The translations under genes were made by a program, and so were the position numbers. A DNA stretch of 40,915 nucleotides from Salinactinospora qingdaonensis. GTDB lineage: Bacteria; Actinomycetota; Actinomycetes; Streptosporangiales; Streptosporangiaceae. Shown here piece after piece: positions 1-7,157 of this stretch (positions are counted from its first letter, which is position 1; each line of letters starts with the position of its first letter). A model generated the notes under the pieces. The model searched no databases and had not been told where the DNA came from. It saw only the letters and a program-made list of their open reading frames with translations. The stretch is from assembly GCF_039539445.1 (NCBI RefSeq), contig NZ_BAABDD010000035.1, positions 1-40,915 on the forward strand. The letters run 5' to 3'.

Positions 1-131
1 GCGGCTTCTACGATTCCGACGGCGGCGTGGAGGTCGCCGGCCCCAAGGACGTCGCCGACGCACGCGCGGTCATCGACTGGGCGTTGGAGAGCACCGCGGC
101 CGACCCGGCGGCGATCGGGATGGCGGGATTA
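1..131 (+). pseudogene. Fragment of S15/CocE-type hydrolase
   Basis: The window opens inside a coding frame that reads GFYDSDGG, then EVAGPKDVADARAVIDWAL and IGMAGLS. This is the stretch just before and at the start of the nucleophile elbow of the X-Pro dipeptidyl-peptidase (S15)/CocE hydrolase family, where the expected continuation is GxSYG. After GLS, at about base 130, the frame changes abruptly to unrelated lower-GC sequence and stops at 212. The catalytic serine neighbourhood and everything after it are missing, so the gene is broken. Its 5' part lies outside the window. A PepX_C-like tail of the same family lies on the other strand near 2830-2986. Family assignment is from the recognised motif; gene death is read directly. 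Confidence 0.6.
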
Positions 132-202
132 TCCCGAAGCGCATCAATCAACCCGAGCTCGAAACAGGACAGCATATTTATGAACCGCGCAGGTTTCACC
201 AT
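128..202 (-). pseudogene. Possible methyltransferase N-terminal fragment
   Basis: On the minus strand an ATG at 202 opens a frame reading MVKPARFINML, then SCFELGLIDALRDNP. It resembles the dimerisation helix at the start of many actinomycete class I methyltransferases (pattern FxLGLxDALRDGP). The similarity ends at about 128, exactly where the plus-strand hydrolase fragment ends, so this looks like a junction between two truncated genes. It is only about 25 residues, so the assignment is tentative. Confidence 0.3.
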
Positions 203-507
203 GTATTCATAGAAACGCGCAAGCGTGGCTTTCAGATGTCATTCAACTAACCCCTTCGATTTGGTTCTCGCCCACCACCGCATCGCACTGGGGGCAACCG
301 ATCCCACCTCGGTAAGGAGCACTCGGTCACCGGTGCCCGTGTAACTAACGCGGCTGTCGCGAGGCCAGGTTGCGTGTTCCACGGGATTCCACCAGCGCGA
401 GGTGTTCGCGTTTGATGGTCGCGGGGCCTGGATACGCCGATCAGCATCGGCCACCGAACTTGGCTATGACTGTTTAGCTGGTTGGCGCCGACTTGGCGGC
501 TCCTGGT

Positions 508-628
508 CATGGCCGGAGCTTCTCGGGGGGTGCGTACGGCCCAGATGTTCTTGATCCGGTCGCTTGCGACGTCGAACGCCACCACCCCGGTGACGCCGTC
601 TTGCTGAGCCACCAGACCGGGTGGCCTC
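508..628 (-). pseudogene. C-terminal fragment of ECF41-like sigma factor, frameshifted
   Basis: The minus-strand frame reads PPGLVAQQDGVTGVVAFDV, then DRIKNIWAVRTP. This matches the end of the SnoaL-like C-terminal domain of ECF41 (SigJ-type) sigma factors, which usually finishes IWAVRNPEKL followed by a few residues. Here a run of six G on the plus strand (525-530) breaks the ending. With one base fewer, the frame would read TPEKLRP and stop at 508-510. Nothing of the sigma2 or sigma4 regions is present upstream. The fragment therefore looks like a truncated gene tail with an extra homopolymer frameshift. A sequencing error could explain the frameshift but not the missing body. Confidence 0.55.
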
Positions 629-739
629 ACCCGCCACGACGGCTCTGGCCGCCGTGGCGTTCGTCGCCCTAGCCGTGGGGCGCACCCCGCCTGGGCGGTC
701 GTCCTAGCCGCCAGCGCGGCGGGCTTCCTGCTCCTTTAA
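621..739 (+). pseudogene. Membrane-protein tail, ChrA-like
   Basis: The plus strand reads VASPATTALAAVAFVALAVG. After a one-base slip in the GGGG run (677-680) it continues AHPAWAVVLAASAAGFLLL and a stop at 737-739. Two short hydrophobic helices separated by a HPAW turn resemble the C-terminus of chromate transporters of the ChrA/CHR family. Only about 38 codons remain and the slip is needed to join them, so this is a decayed tail. The left end abuts the sigma-factor fragment on the opposite strand. The family call is a guess from the helix-HPAW-helix pattern. Confidence 0.3.
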
Positions 740-826
740 CCACAACGCCGCGTCAACTGCTCCGCAAGGGCGCAACCGCACCGGGGAGGCGGTGGCCAAC
801 AGCCTGAGGGTGACCATCGGGTGCGG

Positions 827-1678
827 TCAGGCCGGTCTCCTGGGAACCCCACGCGCCTCATCGCGGGTGGCGGCAAGGGTCCCGAGCAGCCTGAGCGTGT
901 CGGCGCTGGTAGTGCCGGGCTCGGCGTGGTAGACGATCAACTCCTGCCCGGGTGCGGCCTTGACGTCAAAGGCGTCCATGCGGAGCGTGAGCTCTCCGAC
1001 GTCGGGGTGATGGAACCGCTTGCTCTCCATCCGCTTGCTCCGCGCGTCGTGGCGTTCCCACATCGTCGCGAAGTCAGGGCTTTGGGCACGGAGGGTCTCC
1101 ACAACCTCCCCGATACGCGGGTCGTGTGGAGCCGCGCCGTGCAGCACCCGGAAGCCGGCGACGGTGTTGGCCGCGACACGCTCCCAGTCGGGGTAGAACG
1201 TTCGGGCCTGCGAGTCGAGGAAGACCTTCATGAGCAGGTTCGGGCCGTGTCTGAACCCGTTGAAGAGGGCGTACGCCAACTGGTTGCCGGCCAGTACGTC
1301 GTAGGCCCGTCCGAGCACGAGCGCCGGGTTTTGAGGCCACATGTCCATCAGCCGCAGCAACTGGGCGTCGACGTGTTCGGGCGCCGCGCCGCGGTCCGGG
1401 CGTGGGCTCAGCCCGGCCACCCGAAAGAGGTGGAGGCGAGCGTCGTCGTCCAACCGAAGGACCCGGGTGATGGCATCGAGGACCTGGGCCGAGGGGTTGC
1501 GTTCGCGGCCCTGTTCCAGCCGCACGTAGTAGTCGACGCTCATGCCCGCCATCGTCGCGACCTCCTCTCGGCGAAGGCCCGGAACTCGTCGAGTCCCGAC
1601 CGTTGGGAGCCCGGCGCTCTCGGGGCTGACCCGCCCGCGCCGGGCTCGCAGATAGTCGCCCAAGAGGTTCTCCGTCAT
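827..1678 (-). CDS. MmyB-type XRE-family transcriptional regulator
   Basis: This 283-residue protein has an N-terminal XRE helix-turn-helix (about residues 8-75, with the hallmark GLRREEVATMAGMSVDYYVRLEQG). A long C-terminal MmyB-like ligand-binding domain follows, with features such as the paired YDVLAGNQLAYALFNG and AHDPRIGEVVETL-type segments. Proteins of this class usually control an adjacent oxidoreductase in response to a small hydrophobic molecule; the ligand here is unknown. It is transcribed away from the SDR gene that starts 102 bp upstream, and a perfect inverted repeat lies in the gap, so it probably represses both itself and the SDR. The ATG at 1678 is the start that keeps the full HTH. 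A related regulator lies at 21178-22065. Confidence 0.88.
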   Translation of the reverse strand: MTENLLGDYLRARRGRVSPESAGLPTVGTRRVPGLRREEVATMAGMSVDYYVRLEQGRERNPSAQVLDAITRVLRLDDDARLHLFRVAGLSPRPDRGAAPEHVDAQLLRLMDMWPQNPALVLGRAYDVLAGNQLAYALFNGFRHGPNLLMKVFLDSQARTFYPDWERVAANTVAGFRVLHGAAPHDPRIGEVVETLRAQSPDFATMWERHDARSKRMESKRFHHPDVGELTLRMDAFDVKAAPGQELIVYHAEPGTTSADTLRLLGTLAATRDEARGVPRRPA

Positions 1679-1703
1679 GCGGCCATGCTAGGCCGCGGCC
1701 GGG

Positions 1704-1738
1704 CCGTGTTCCTGGGTGTGCTGCTCCTAGGAACACGG
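1704..1738. promoter_or_regulatory. Inverted-repeat operator between MmyB-type regulator and SDR
   Basis: CCGTGTTCCT (1704-1713) and AGGAACACGG (1729-1738) are perfect 10-base inverted arms separated by 15 bases, in the 101-bp gap between the two divergent starts. The right arm also overlaps a TCCTAGGA palindrome (1725-1732). The position and symmetry suit a dimeric HTH repressor acting on both promoters. Confidence 0.6.
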
Positions 1739-1779
1739 TTGCCTCCCGCAGCCTCGTAGCTTCGGTGAGGGTTGGTGCC

Positions 1780-2520
1780 ATGACCACGAACAACGAAGAA
1801 CAGAAAGTCGTCTTGGTGACGGGGGCCTCCAGCGGCATCGGCGAGGCCACGGCGCGGCGTCTGGCTGCCGAGGGACACCACGTCATCCTCGCCGCCAGGC
1901 GCACGGACCGCCTCGAGGCCATCGTCGAGGATCTCAAACACACCGGACACAGTGCCGAAAGGCGCACCCTCGACGTGACGGACCGGTCGGCGTTCCAGAG
2001 TCTCGTCAACGACGTGATCCAGCGCCGGGGCAGGCTCGACGTCCTGGTCGCGAACGCTGGTGTCATGCTGCTGTCCCGCCTCGACGCGCTGCTCGCCGAC
2101 GAGTGGGACCGGATGCTCGACGTCAACGTCCGCGGACTGTACAACGGGATCGCCGCCGTGCTGCCGCACTTCCGGAACCAGAGGGCAGGGCACCTCCTCA
2201 CCATCGCATCGATCGGCGCGCACGAGGTCGTAGCGACCTCGGCGATCTACTCGGCGACCAAGTTCGCGGCATGGGCGCTGACCGAGGGCCTGCGCCAAGA
2301 GTCCGACCCCGCGATCCGTGTCACGACGATCTCCCCGGGCGTGACCGAGTCCGAGTTGGCCGACCACATCACCGACCCCTACGCGGCCAAGGCCATGGTC
2401 GACTACCGCGCGAACGCCATCCCGGCCAGCGCCATCGCGGCAGCGGTCAGCTTCGCCGTCTCGCAGCCGGCCGACGTCGACGTCAACGAGATCATCGTCC
2501 GCCCCGCCGCCCAACGCTGA
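1780..2520 (+). CDS. SDR-family NAD(P)-dependent oxidoreductase
   Basis: This is a classical short-chain dehydrogenase of 246 residues. The cofactor motif TGASSGIG is at residues 14-21, NAG at 92-94, and the catalytic set is Ser144, Tyr157 and Lys161 in the YSATK segment. Arg40-Arg41 after the second strand suggests NADP preference. The ATG at 1780 is chosen because it places the first beta strand about ten residues in; an in-frame GTG at 1765 would only add MRVGA. It resembles clavulanate-dehydrogenase-like and general SDRs that sit beside MmyB-type regulators. The substrate cannot be read from sequence. Expression is probably controlled by the divergent regulator through the repeat at 1704-1738. 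Confidence 0.9.
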   Translation: MTTNNEEQKVVLVTGASSGIGEATARRLAAEGHHVILAARRTDRLEAIVEDLKHTGHSAERRTLDVTDRSAFQSLVNDVIQRRGRLDVLVANAGVMLLSRLDALLADEWDRMLDVNVRGLYNGIAAVLPHFRNQRAGHLLTIASIGAHEVVATSAIYSATKFAAWALTEGLRQESDPAIRVTTISPGVTESELADHITDPYAAKAMVDYRANAIPASAIAAAVSFAVSQPADVDVNEIIVRPAAQR

Positions 2521-2533
2521 ACCGGACCGCAAG

Positions 2534-2575
2534 GCCGAGGAGTACGAGTAGCCTGCTCGCCCTCCTCGGCGTTCT
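2534..2575 (+). terminator. Terminator after SDR gene
   Basis: GCCGAGGAG (2534-2542) pairs perfectly with CTCCTCGGC (2562-2570). A smaller CGAG/CTCG stem is nested in the loop, and the T-containing GTTCTTT tail follows. It starts 14 bases after the SDR stop codon. Confidence 0.6.
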
Positions 2576-2829
2576 TTGGCTTCCCGCCCTTCCCCGGAGC
2601 TGGCCCGCCCTCCGTTCTTGGCAGGCGGGGACACGCTTTCGCCTCCGCCGAGGACAGCGAATGCCTCGACCTCGCCCAGAACGTCGGGGCGAAAAAGGGG
2701 GGAGCCGACACCGATGTCCAGCAAGGGCGGCAGCGTCTGGGGCCGAGCTCGCCGGAGACGTGCTCGATGCTGGCCATGAAGTCGTCGTACTTCTCGGGCC
2801 CCAGTCGGTGCCAAAGAACCTGAGGTGCG

Positions 2830-2986
2830 CGACATCGGAGAAGCTTGTTCGTGCGTCGACCAACGGCTCGTCGCACGAGAGCTCCACCTCCAAACGGTGC
2901 CCCGGCTTGAAGGCGTTCGCGAAGGGGGACAGGCGCACCACGTACTCCTCGATCTTGTGGGGCTCGACGCGGGCAGCGGGCCACAC
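2830..2986 (-). pseudogene. PepX_C-like tail of CocE/NonD-type hydrolase
   Basis: The minus strand reads VEPHKIEEYVVRLSPFANAF, then KPGHRLEVELSCDEPLVDA. This is the signature of the jelly-roll C-terminal domain (PepX_C) of CocE/NonD-family acyl esterases and S15 peptidases (pattern EYxVRLxPxANxFxPGHRLxVELS). Upstream the frame is lost before any alpha/beta-hydrolase core, and downstream it breaks after VAHLRF. The gene is a remnant. It belongs to the same family as the fragment at 1-131 but lies in the opposite orientation. Confidence 0.55.
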
Positions 2987-3310
2987 ACCGTCACCTGCCG
3001 GGCGCGGCCCGCTGGAACCGCGGCGCCGGCTGGCCGCCGGGCGATCGAATGCACCGGCCGCTCAGCCGAGGATCTGCGGGTCATCGAAGTCGCCGCCTAC
3101 ACCCTCGACCAGGGGCGATCGCGGATCGAGTCGATGATCGTCGGGAAGTCGGAGAACGACCTGCCCGTGGTGCCGGGACGGCCCCGAAAGAGGGAGTCTT
3201 CCGGAGGAGACCGCCTCCACGCTCTCGGTTCCTCGGACAGCGGCACCGCCGCTACCCACCGCGTGTGGAGGGCGGGCCACCATCGGCGCGACACCCACTC
3301 CCCTCGCCGC

Positions 3311-3336
3311 TTGGCCCGGCGACTCTACCGGGCCGA
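3311..3336 (-). terminator. Stem-loop downstream of the GH127 operon
   Basis: GGCCCGG (3313-3319) pairs with CCGGGCC (3328-3334) around an 8-base loop, and the pairing extends by two weaker pairs. It lies about 75 bases past the stop of the minus-strand operon. There is no U-tract, which is common for high-GC terminators. Confidence 0.4.
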
Positions 3337-3409
3337 GCGGGGAACGGCTGCGGTATCGACGGGGACACCGTCATGTCAGCGCCGGCCGCGCGGCGCAACG
3401 GTCGGGGCT

Positions 3410-5338
3410 TCATGCTGTCGGGACGAACACCCGCATCGCCGAGCTTCCCCGCCGTGCCCACCTGTAGTAGGGGACGAGGGGCACGTCGCGCCACGTGGCC
3501 TCGCCGTCGTCGCGCGGCGGTCGCGCCGAAGATCGGTACGGGGGGTACCCGGAGGGCGGGGGCGACGGCGGCTGCACCGAGGTCATCCGCGCGAGTGCGC
3601 CGTCGCCGTCGGCTCGTGGCGGGCGGGCGGCGTCAAGGCGGATGTCGTCGAGCGACCAGGACTGCGGCAGGTCGACCGACTCCGCGCACAGCACCAGCGG
3701 TCCGCGCTCGACAGCGACGCAGCCGCGTATGGCGTCGATACGGGGATCGGGCCAGGTCAACCGGGGGTCGACCGGCAGACGCAGCTCGACGACCGAACCG
3801 GGCACGAGCGCGCCCCGCACGTGCGCCCAGCCCGGTTCGGCGCCGCGTTCGCCCGCTCGGTCGGCCAGCGTGGCGCCGTGCGCCCAGTGCGGCACCCGCA
3901 GCCGCAGGTTCACCGCCCGGTCGGGCGTCTCGACGACCTCGATGCGTACGGTCCCGTCGTGCGGGTACTCCGTCGTGATACTCAGGGCCAGAGCACCGTC
4001 GTCGCCGAAGGCCAGGCGCATCTCGCTCGCCGCGTATTGCAGCAGCGTCACGGTGTCGTCCTCGACCGAGGCGGCGTAGCCCTGCCAACTGGCGAGCGTG
4101 CGGGCGAGGTTCGTCGGGCAGCACGAGACGTCGAACCACGGCGCGCGCACGCCTCCCTCTGCGCGCGGGTTCACCTCCCCCGGTCGGATACCGGCCGCGG
4201 CGGTGCGCTGGTGCAAGGGGTTGGCGTAGAAGAAGGCGCGCCCGTCCGGGCTCGGCGAGGTGGCGACCACGTTGTAGAGGGTGCGCTCCATGAGGTCGGC
4301 GTAGCGCACCTCGCCGGTGGCGAGGTAGAGCCGCCACGAGACCATGACCGAGGCGATCCCCGCGCACGTTTCGCAGTAGGCCCGGTCGGGCGGCAGCTCC
4401 CAGTCCTCACCGAACCCTTCGTCTTGGTGGCGCGACCCCATGCCGCCGGTCAGGTACGTGCGACGCTCTACGGTGCGTTCCCACTGTCTTTCGACGGCCG
4501 CCAGCAGCCTCGTGTCTCCGGTGTCCACGGCGACGTCGGCGGTGCCGGCGGCCAGGTACAGCGCGCGCACCGCGTGGCCGCGCCACACCGTCGCCTCGCG
4601 TACGGGGGTGTCGTCTTGGAAGTAGGAGGCATCGAGCAACGCGATGGGTTTCAGCGTGCCGTACCCGCGCCGCTCGATGAACAGGCGCGCCTGTTCGGTG
4701 TAGCGCGGCTCGCCCAAAGCGCGCCCCAGTTCGGCCAGACCGAGTTCGATCTCGGGGTGCCCGCACAGGCCCGCGCGGCTGTCCGGACCGAACTCGCGGC
4801 ACACGTGGTCAGCGGCCCGGCAGGCGATCTCCACGAGCTTGTCCGGGCCGACGCTCCGCAGGCGGGCGACGGCCGCTTGCAGCAGGTGGCCCGCGCAGTA
4901 CAGCTCGTGTCCGGATTCGAGGTCGGCGTAGCGGGGCTGCTGACCGGCGTGCCCGAAGCAGGTGTTGAGATAGCCGTCGTCGTCTTGGGCGGCGGCGATC
5001 CGGTCGACGAGCGACTCCAGCATCTCGTTTACCCATGTCTCGCCCGTGCGACCGTGTTCCCAGGCGAGGGCCTCCAGTAGTTTGTAGATCTCCGAGTCGG
5101 AGAACTGCCACCCCGGCCGGGGGCCGTCAGTCGCGCCCTCGGATACCCGGTCGAAGTTGGCGACCCACCCCAGCCGCTCCATCCACTCAAGGCAGTGGTG
5201 CAGGGTGTTGCGCGAGTTCGACCGCTGTAGTCGTTGCCAGAAGCCGCCGGTCAGGTGCAGTTCGTCCAGTCCGATACCTCGACGCGGGCCGCCGGAGGGG
5301 ACGACCGGGACGGCGCGGGTACAGGTGTCGTCTTCCAC
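3410..5338 (-). CDS. GH127 beta-L-arabinofuranosidase
   Basis: This 642-residue protein matches the GH127 family, whose type member HypBA1 removes L-arabinose from beta-1,2-linked arabinofuranosyl disaccharides with a cysteine nucleophile held by zinc. The signature residues are present: Glu323 and Cys325 in YCETCAG, and Cys406-Cys407 in DVSCCPTN, which match the Glu/Cys/Cys/Cys set of HypBA1. The N-terminal half is the (alpha/alpha)6 barrel (about 20-430), followed by beta-sandwich domains. There is no signal peptide, so it acts in the cytosol on imported sugar. The GTG start at 5338 follows AAGGA, which overlaps the end of the upstream permease gene with only 3 bases between stop and start, so it is the last gene of the operon. 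It could have another specificity within GH127, such as 3-C-carboxy-5-deoxy-L-xylose. Confidence 0.88.
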   Translation of the reverse strand: MEDDTCTRAVPVVPSGGPRRGIGLDELHLTGGFWQRLQRSNSRNTLHHCLEWMERLGWVANFDRVSEGATDGPRPGWQFSDSEIYKLLEALAWEHGRTGETWVNEMLESLVDRIAAAQDDDGYLNTCFGHAGQQPRYADLESGHELYCAGHLLQAAVARLRSVGPDKLVEIACRAADHVCREFGPDSRAGLCGHPEIELGLAELGRALGEPRYTEQARLFIERRGYGTLKPIALLDASYFQDDTPVREATVWRGHAVRALYLAAGTADVAVDTGDTRLLAAVERQWERTVERRTYLTGGMGSRHQDEGFGEDWELPPDRAYCETCAGIASVMVSWRLYLATGEVRYADLMERTLYNVVATSPSPDGRAFFYANPLHQRTAAAGIRPGEVNPRAEGGVRAPWFDVSCCPTNLARTLASWQGYAASVEDDTVTLLQYAASEMRLAFGDDGALALSITTEYPHDGTVRIEVVETPDRAVNLRLRVPHWAHGATLADRAGERGAEPGWAHVRGALVPGSVVELRLPVDPRLTWPDPRIDAIRGCVAVERGPLVLCAESVDLPQSWSLDDIRLDAARPPRADGDGALARMTSVQPPSPPPSGYPPYRSSARPPRDDGEATWRDVPLVPYYRWARRGSSAMRVFVPTA

Positions 5339-5341
5339 GTA

Positions 5342-6157
5342 TCAATCCTTCACAGCGCCGGCGGTCACTCCGGCAGCCACGTAGCGTTGCGCGACGACCA
5401 GCAGAATCGCCGCGGGCAGGGACGCCACCACAGCAGTGGCCATGATCGCGTTCCACTGGGTGGTGTTGTTGCCGATGTACTGGTAGATGCCGAGGGTGAT
5501 CGGGATGAGGTCGCCCGAGCGGTTGAGCGTGGAGGCGAAGATGAAGTCCGACCACGCCCACAGGAAGGCGAACAGCGACACCGTGACGGTGGAGTTCCTG
5601 CTCACCGGAAGTACGACATCGGAGAAGGTGCGCCAGGCTCCGGCGCCGTCGATGCGGGCGGCATGGATGAGTTCGCGCGGGATGCCCGCCATGAACGTCG
5701 AGTACAGCAGCACTCCGAACGGGACGGCGATCGTCGAGTCGGCCACGATCAGTCCCCAGACCGTGTTGAGCAGGCCCAGGCGCACGTAGACCGCGTAGAA
5801 GCCCATGGCCATGACGACCGCGGGGATCATCTGGGCGACCAGCAGCAGGAAGTTCAGCGTCCGCCCGCCGCGCAGGTTGAGGATCGTAAGCGCGTAGCCG
5901 GCCGGAGCGGCGATCACGACGGTCAGGGCGACCGCGCCGAATCCGACGACCAGGCTCGTGCCCAGCGCCGGAAGCTGCTCCGACAGGGCGGCGGTGTAGC
6001 CCTCGAAGGTCGGAGTGGCCGGGAACCAGCTTGGGCTACCGCGGCGCATGTCGTCGGTCTGCGTCAGCGAGACGTTGGCCATCCAGTAGACGGGAAACAG
6101 CATGAACGCGGTGAACACCACGCCGAGTGCGGTCTTCCACCAGGGACGGGTGGTCAT
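5342..6157 (-). CDS. Carbohydrate ABC transporter permease (MalG type)
   Basis: This 271-residue inner-membrane protein has about six hydrophobic helices and a cytoplasmic EAA-type loop (RIDGAGAWRTFSDVVLP, after IHAA) that contacts the ATPase. It is the second permease of a CUT1 sugar importer. Its ATG at 6157 overlaps the TGA of the preceding permease in an ATGA (6154-6157), so the two are translationally coupled. A longer upstream reading without a membrane helix is rejected. No ATPase gene is present in the locus; like many actinomycete CUT1 systems it probably uses a shared MsiK-type ATPase encoded elsewhere, which is inference. Confidence 0.9.
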   Translation of the reverse strand: MTTRPWWKTALGVVFTAFMLFPVYWMANVSLTQTDDMRRGSPSWFPATPTFEGYTAALSEQLPALGTSLVVGFGAVALTVVIAAPAGYALTILNLRGGRTLNFLLLVAQMIPAVVMAMGFYAVYVRLGLLNTVWGLIVADSTIAVPFGVLLYSTFMAGIPRELIHAARIDGAGAWRTFSDVVLPVSRNSTVTVSLFAFLWAWSDFIFASTLNRSGDLIPITLGIYQYIGNNTTQWNAIMATAVVASLPAAILLVVAQRYVAAGVTAGAVKD

Positions 6158-7140
6158 GACTTCTCCCAGGAGCGCTGCATGCGCAGATGGACGAATCCGA
6201 ACACGAGCGCGATGACGATGAGCAGGTTGCCGATCGCGGCGGCCGGGGAGAACTCCGGCTGGCCCGTGCCGAAAGCTTCCCGGTACGACCACACCGCGAG
6301 AATGAGCGACGAGTCGCCCGGCCCGCCGGTGGTCATGATCCAGACGACATCGACCACCTTGAGCGTGTAGATGAAACCGAGCAGCAGGGTGATCGCCGTG
6401 ACCGGACGCAGCAGCGGGAAGGTGATGTGCCAGAACCGCTGCCAGGCCGAGGCCCCGTCCAGGGAGGCCGCTTCGTAGAGCTCGGTGGGGATCTGTTGCA
6501 GGCCGGCGTGCAGAATCACCAGGTTGAACGGGATGCCCAGCCAGATATTGGCGATGATCACCGATAGCAGCGCGGTTTCCGGAGAGGTCAGCCAGTTGAT
6601 CTGCTGTCCGCCGAACGCTTCGATGACCGAGTTGACGATCCCGTTCTCACTGTTGAGCATCCACGCCCACGTCGAAGACGAGACGATCAGCGGCAGCAAC
6701 CACGGCACGAGGAACAGTGAGCGCAGCACGTTCGACAGCCGAAAGTTCGACTGGAAGAAGACGGCCAGCGCCAGACCGATCGCGTACTGGAACCCGATCG
6801 AGGCGAGCGTGAACACGGCTGTGTTGGTCAGGGCGACGCCGAAGGTGTCCGAGGCGAACACCTCGGCGTAGTTCTCGAAGCCGGCGAATTCCGGATTGCC
6901 CTGCACGAAGGTCCGTACCGTGTAGTCGTGCAGGCTCATTTCGAGGTTGCGCCACAGCGGGTAGGCGTAAAACCCCACCAGGTAGACCAGCAGGGGCGTG
7001 GCGAAGCCGATCGCGGTCCACTGCCGCGCTGTGCCGGGGAGCCCGCGACGGCGTCCGTGCCGCCCCGGTGCGGCGGGCCGGGGGCCCGCCGCACCGCCGT
7101 CGGACACACGTCCCGGCGTTTCGACCGAGGTCGTGGTCAT
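6154..7140 (-). CDS. Carbohydrate ABC transporter permease (MalF type)
   Basis: This 328-residue permease has a hydrophilic N-terminal tail rich in Gly, Pro and Arg (about residues 1-40), then six membrane helices and the EAA motif EAASLDGASAWQRFWHITFP. It pairs with the downstream MalG-type subunit. The ATG at 7140 is chosen because AAGGAG lies ten bases before it. An alternative ATG at 7161 would overlap the stop of the upstream binding protein but lacks a good ribosome site. The cargo is probably a short oligosaccharide that the GH127 enzyme of the same operon then hydrolyses. Confidence 0.9.
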   Translation of the reverse strand: MTTTSVETPGRVSDGGAAGPRPAAPGRHGRRRGLPGTARQWTAIGFATPLLVYLVGFYAYPLWRNLEMSLHDYTVRTFVQGNPEFAGFENYAEVFASDTFGVALTNTAVFTLASIGFQYAIGLALAVFFQSNFRLSNVLRSLFLVPWLLPLIVSSSTWAWMLNSENGIVNSVIEAFGGQQINWLTSPETALLSVIIANIWLGIPFNLVILHAGLQQIPTELYEAASLDGASAWQRFWHITFPLLRPVTAITLLLGFIYTLKVVDVVWIMTTGGPGDSSLILAVWSYREAFGTGQPEFSPAAAIGNLLIVIALVFGFVHLRMQRSWEKS

Positions 7141-7157
7141 GAGCGGGGTACTCCTTG

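Larger units (their letters stand above)
2576..3409. other. Decayed intergenic region without an intact gene
   Basis: No frame here is convincing over its full length. The minus strand carries the PepX_C-like fragment described separately. At about 2640-2815 it also carries a stretch that reads GPEKYDDFMASIEHVSGEL and, after a frame change, LPPLLDIGVGSPLFRPDV. I do not recognise that second piece. Several frame breaks within 200 bases indicate dead coding sequence. Confidence 0.5.

Noticed and set aside
2825..5080. Open frame of 751 codons on the plus strand, antisense to GH127
   Set aside because: The composition is Arg/Gly/Val-rich with no domain motif, and it mirrors a gene with clear catalytic motifs on the other strand. 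Typical high-GC shadow.
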